Below, in pieces: positions 60,201 to 64,000 of a stretch of 64,000 bases of DNA. A program made the translations under genes and the position numbers. This DNA comes from Lepturacanthus savala (taxonomy: Eukaryota; Chordata; Actinopteri; Scombriformes; Trichiuridae): the NCBI GenBank assembly GCA_030544235.1, contig CM060462.1:2529501-2593500 (forward strand), read 5' to 3'. Within the stretch, counting starts at the first letter, position 1; every line of letters starts with the position of its first letter. The notes below the pieces were generated by a model, which saw only the letters and a list, made by a program, of their open reading frames with translations, was not told the origin of the DNA and did not search any database.

Positions 60201-61762
60201 AGTCTAGAAGATGAAATTCTATTCGATCATATGTTATAATACATGAATTTAGATGTAAAGGCTTTCCATTGTCATTGGTAGGGACATGACTGACATGTTG
60301 TGTACTTTCTTCTCATTAATATTTAAAATGAGGCAAACACTCAGGTCACTGCTGGGATAGAGTAGAGGTTAATAATGCACTGTGTGCTGCCCATATAGCA
60401 CGTATGAATGCATGAAACATTTATATCATATTCTATATATATCTACATCATGTCCTTCATGCTTTATACATGTTTTATAATTACTCAATATGCATTTGGA
60501 TTGTTGGTGTGTCTAGTGAACTGAGAGCAAACAAAAAAAAGATGGCTGCAAGTGAAAAGACATCAGAAACCTAATCCAAAAATGAAGATTATTCCTAATA
60601 GAAACTGACAAAATCAACTCCTAAAAACGGAAATATCTTGAATATCTTGTTCAGATTCAGGCTTAAATACATATGAATGTATTTCAGAAGTTTCCATTAC
60701 AAGTAAATAACACAATAGAGAGACCGAGCAGACCTTAAAGAGGCAGAAGCTGTCAGAAAAAACACTGTTTTACATAGAGGCTAAATTGAGGTGCTGCATA
60801 AAGGGCTAGGAAAAGATAAATAAGTCATTTTTAAACTGTAAATCTGCAGATATATACCAATAGGGCATAGAATGAGATAAAGAACTGTAAATGTGTATGC
60901 ATGTGTAATTACTCCTGACTGAAAATGAATTATTCTAAATCGAAGTTCTCTAAACTAATTTTTCGCCCCAGTGGCTCAAGCCCATCAAATAATGCGAATT
61001 GCATTAAATATTTTCATAAATAATACTTTTTGGCATTTATATCAATTTTAACCTCAGTTGATTAATCAATAGCCCTTTAATAGGCAGCAATAACAACATA
61101 TATCATGTAACAGCCTGCTGAATGGCTTCTGTGATCAGTATTCTGACAGATTGTGGTTTTTCCTCTCTGGTACATGACAGCAATGTACATCTCAGAGTGT
61201 GATACACAGATAGAAAATACTCATGTTGTATGTAAACGTCCTACCGAGGGGATACATGGTAATTGTGTGAATGTGAAAGGGATGCGACTAAGAAATGGAA
61301 ATGAGTGAGAACGCCTTGTAATTTTACAAGAGAAGCTGTAATATGTTAATATAAATTGCCCGAGGTACCATATTTGTATTGCAGCGCACATCATGTTACT
61401 GAGTAATATGGAGAGAAATGAGTGCATGTATTCACATCTCTGTCTGTGATCGGTTGACAGCATAGAAACCCCACTGTGATACATACAGAGGGAAACATCA
61501 GCACCCTGTAGCCAACAACACATTAAGGCATGATTAGAAGATGGAACTGGAACTGGTGACTTATGCTGAGATTTTGTAGAATGTAAATAGCCAAGTGGAT
61601 ATGAAAGCCTCAAATTTTCCTTTCAGGAATCTATTTCTGGTTTTGAACTCAACTCAAACATATGTCTGACAGACTATGTCTGTAGGGCAAAAATAAGAGA
61701 ATATACAACAAATAACATAATGTGCATTAATGAATAGAATATGAATAATGGATCCCTCTCTC
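60201..61762. other. No gene recognised
   Basis: AT-rich. The minus-strand frame 61221-61613 (130 codons) is the longest non-repeat frame in the window, but it has no domain, no plausible signal and ordinary AT-rich DNA around it. Confidence 0.45.
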
Positions 61763-61785
61763 TATATATATATATATATATATAT
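61763..61785. repeat. (TA)n microsatellite
   Basis: About 11 TA units after a CTCTCTC run. Confidence 0.95.
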
Positions 61786-62596
<811 letters not shown>

Positions 62597-63600
62597 TTAT
62601 TGATCATTGTACAGATTAAACAAACATGATATGTTAAGAAGTGAGCTTTAGAGATGCTGGTAGATATTTTATCATTGGACGGATGCCGACTACCTTTTTT
62701 TTCCTGTTTCCAGTCCTTTGGACTCACACACTCTCACACACACACACACGTGCGAATGTGTGTGTAAGCGAGGCACAGGTGTTAAGTCTGGCCTTGTGAA
62801 ATGGAGAATTAAACTGAGTGTCAGAGTGTTGATGTTGTCATCTCTGTAATCTGAATTTGCAGAGAGCACATTGAGCGAGTATATTTTCAGCTCACACATG
62901 TGATCATAAGCAAGAAGCGTATGTAACACCCTCACATTTACTGCAGACATGTTGAAATTATCACCAAATATTATGATTAGCAGTATTTTTGTCTATGACC
63001 CACATCAAATCCACCAATGTGGCAGCTTCCCATGCGTTTGTGCAGATATACGGACATGTTTAGAACATGCTTTAGAACATAATTGTCCATTCCTCTATTA
63101 TTTCACGAGCTCGCTTGACCACCAGTGTTTTCTTGCTTGTGCTCCACAGACATTCAGAATAACTATATAGAAAAACCCATCTTCGACTGGCAAGAAGTGG
63201 TTATTCACAGATGGTAATTATTCCATATGAGGAAAAAAGAATAAATCATCTGCAACTGTCTCAATTGATTGTTCCAATGCTTGTCAGGCTCTTGCCTGAA
63301 TGACACACAATAGTTCTGACTGTAAACAAGAGAGAGCTCTGAGAATAACATATGTAAATGAGGGACAAGTTATAAGTTCACCTATAGAGATGTTCTCAGC
63401 TGTTATTTGTAATTATTCAGAAAAACACTTTCTAGAATGGTGATTTATGAAAAAGAGTCTAATAACATTTGTGGAGAGAGGAATACGCTGTCTACATGCT
63501 GATGAATAAATCATTCAGATAGAGTGGAAGCTGTGGGAGTAAGTAGATAACGCTGAATTTACTGTGTGTGATGACATCTCATGGACTTTCAGTTGGTGCT
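62597..63600. other. No gene recognised
   Basis: A short (CA)6 at 62733-62747 sits in a small fold with tgtgtgtaag at 62758. The frame 62949-63170 (+, 73 codons) is unrecognised. Confidence 0.45.
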
Positions 63601-63614
63601 GTTACCATGGCAAC
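63601..63614. promoter_or_regulatory. RFX-type X-box motif
   Basis: GTTACCATGGCAAC fits the X-box consensus GTNRCC-(0-3 nt)-RGYAAC exactly with a 2-nt spacer. RFX factors bind such sites upstream of ciliary and other genes. About half a match of this quality is expected by chance in 64 kb, so the site needs outside support. Confidence 0.4.
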
Positions 63615-64000
63615 TCGGATGCAGCTGAACAGGAGCCACTAATATCCATTAAAACACTAAAACCGTTGATGTGCAAATTTCCAAAGTGGGATAATGGATT
63701 AATTAGATGGGCCCTGTTTTTTCCCATTTTCCCAGTTTAAGATTTACATTTGTGTGGTCTTTATTATAATCATTGGCTGCTTTTATTGTCCAAAAACACT
63801 TAGTTAGACCTGGAGCAGCAATGCAGTCTGTCTTCTCACACACTTCATTTCTAACCGGCTTGTGTTATTTCATAGTTTTCACCTTTTTTTCCATAATATG
63901 CAATGTTCCTAATGTAATGTTTTAGAAAGTCAGAGAAAATCAAATACTAAGTTCCATGCTACATTCGTACTTTTCTTTCACACAACAGAGCTGCAACAAC
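63615..64000. other. No gene recognised
   Basis: TAAT-rich (taatggattaattagatggg at 63693), which could be homeodomain sites near the X-box; otherwise AT-rich to the window edge. Confidence 0.4.

Noticed and set aside
61221..61613. 130-codon minus-strand frame, the longest outside repeats
   Set aside because: No domain, signal or composition supporting a protein; a frame of this length can arise by chance in a 64-kb window read six ways.

Overview
This window looks like teleost (bony fish) nuclear DNA, probably a percomorph-type fish. The evidence is the repeat set: a Tc1-like transposon with IR/DR-type termini, CR1/L2-like and RTE-like LINE remains, a DIRS-type retrotransposon fragment, a tRNA-derived SINE in three copies, hAT-like ends, several MITE-like families, degenerate LTR-like blocks, and long (CA/GT)n and (TA)n microsatellites. 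The DNA is AT-rich. No prokaryotic gene organisation, operon, rRNA, functional tRNA or CRISPR array was seen.

I recognise no host protein-coding gene. Every reading frame of 60-130 codons that I can identify belongs to a decayed mobile element or a low-complexity tract. The rest look like chance open frames. The window is therefore either a gene desert between genes or the inside of a very large intron. Short exons of an unseen gene cannot be excluded by reading alone.

Layout. 0-10 kb: a transposase-like scrap with a DNA-transposon terminus at the left edge, an LTR-like block (242-764), a fold-back MITE (2194-2338), a reverse SINE (3646-3990), a probable solo LTR (5937-6260), a LINE ORF2 tail (7023-7285) and MITE-like pieces. 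10-13 kb: a rearranged palindromic Tc1-like element (10642-11893) flanked by TA, then a SINE with perfect 12-bp target-site duplications (12396-12587). 13-27 kb: mostly single-copy-looking DNA with a (TG)n tract, an LTR-like unit on the minus strand (23710-24191) and a homeobox-site-rich stretch near 26.2-26.4 kb. 27-36 kb: a LINE endonuclease fragment (minus), an RTE-like 3' end (minus), a 42-bp minisatellite, a DIRS RNase H-tyrosine recombinase fragment and a third SINE. 36-41 kb and 46-53 kb: long stretches with no element I can name. 41-46 kb: microsatellites, a MITE copy and other fish repeats. 53-64 kb: repeat copies, a second Tc1-like transposase scrap, a CR1-type esterase-domain ORF1 remnant, another MITE copy, an LTR-like block, a 120-bp GT tract and an RFX-type X-box near the right edge.

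Nothing here works together as a pathway; the content is a layered record of transposition. The most unusual object is the Tc1-like unit at 10642-11893. Two transposase 3' ends face outward in opposite directions inside one pair of TA-flanked termini. Family assignments rest on recalled protein and repeat signatures, not on a database search.
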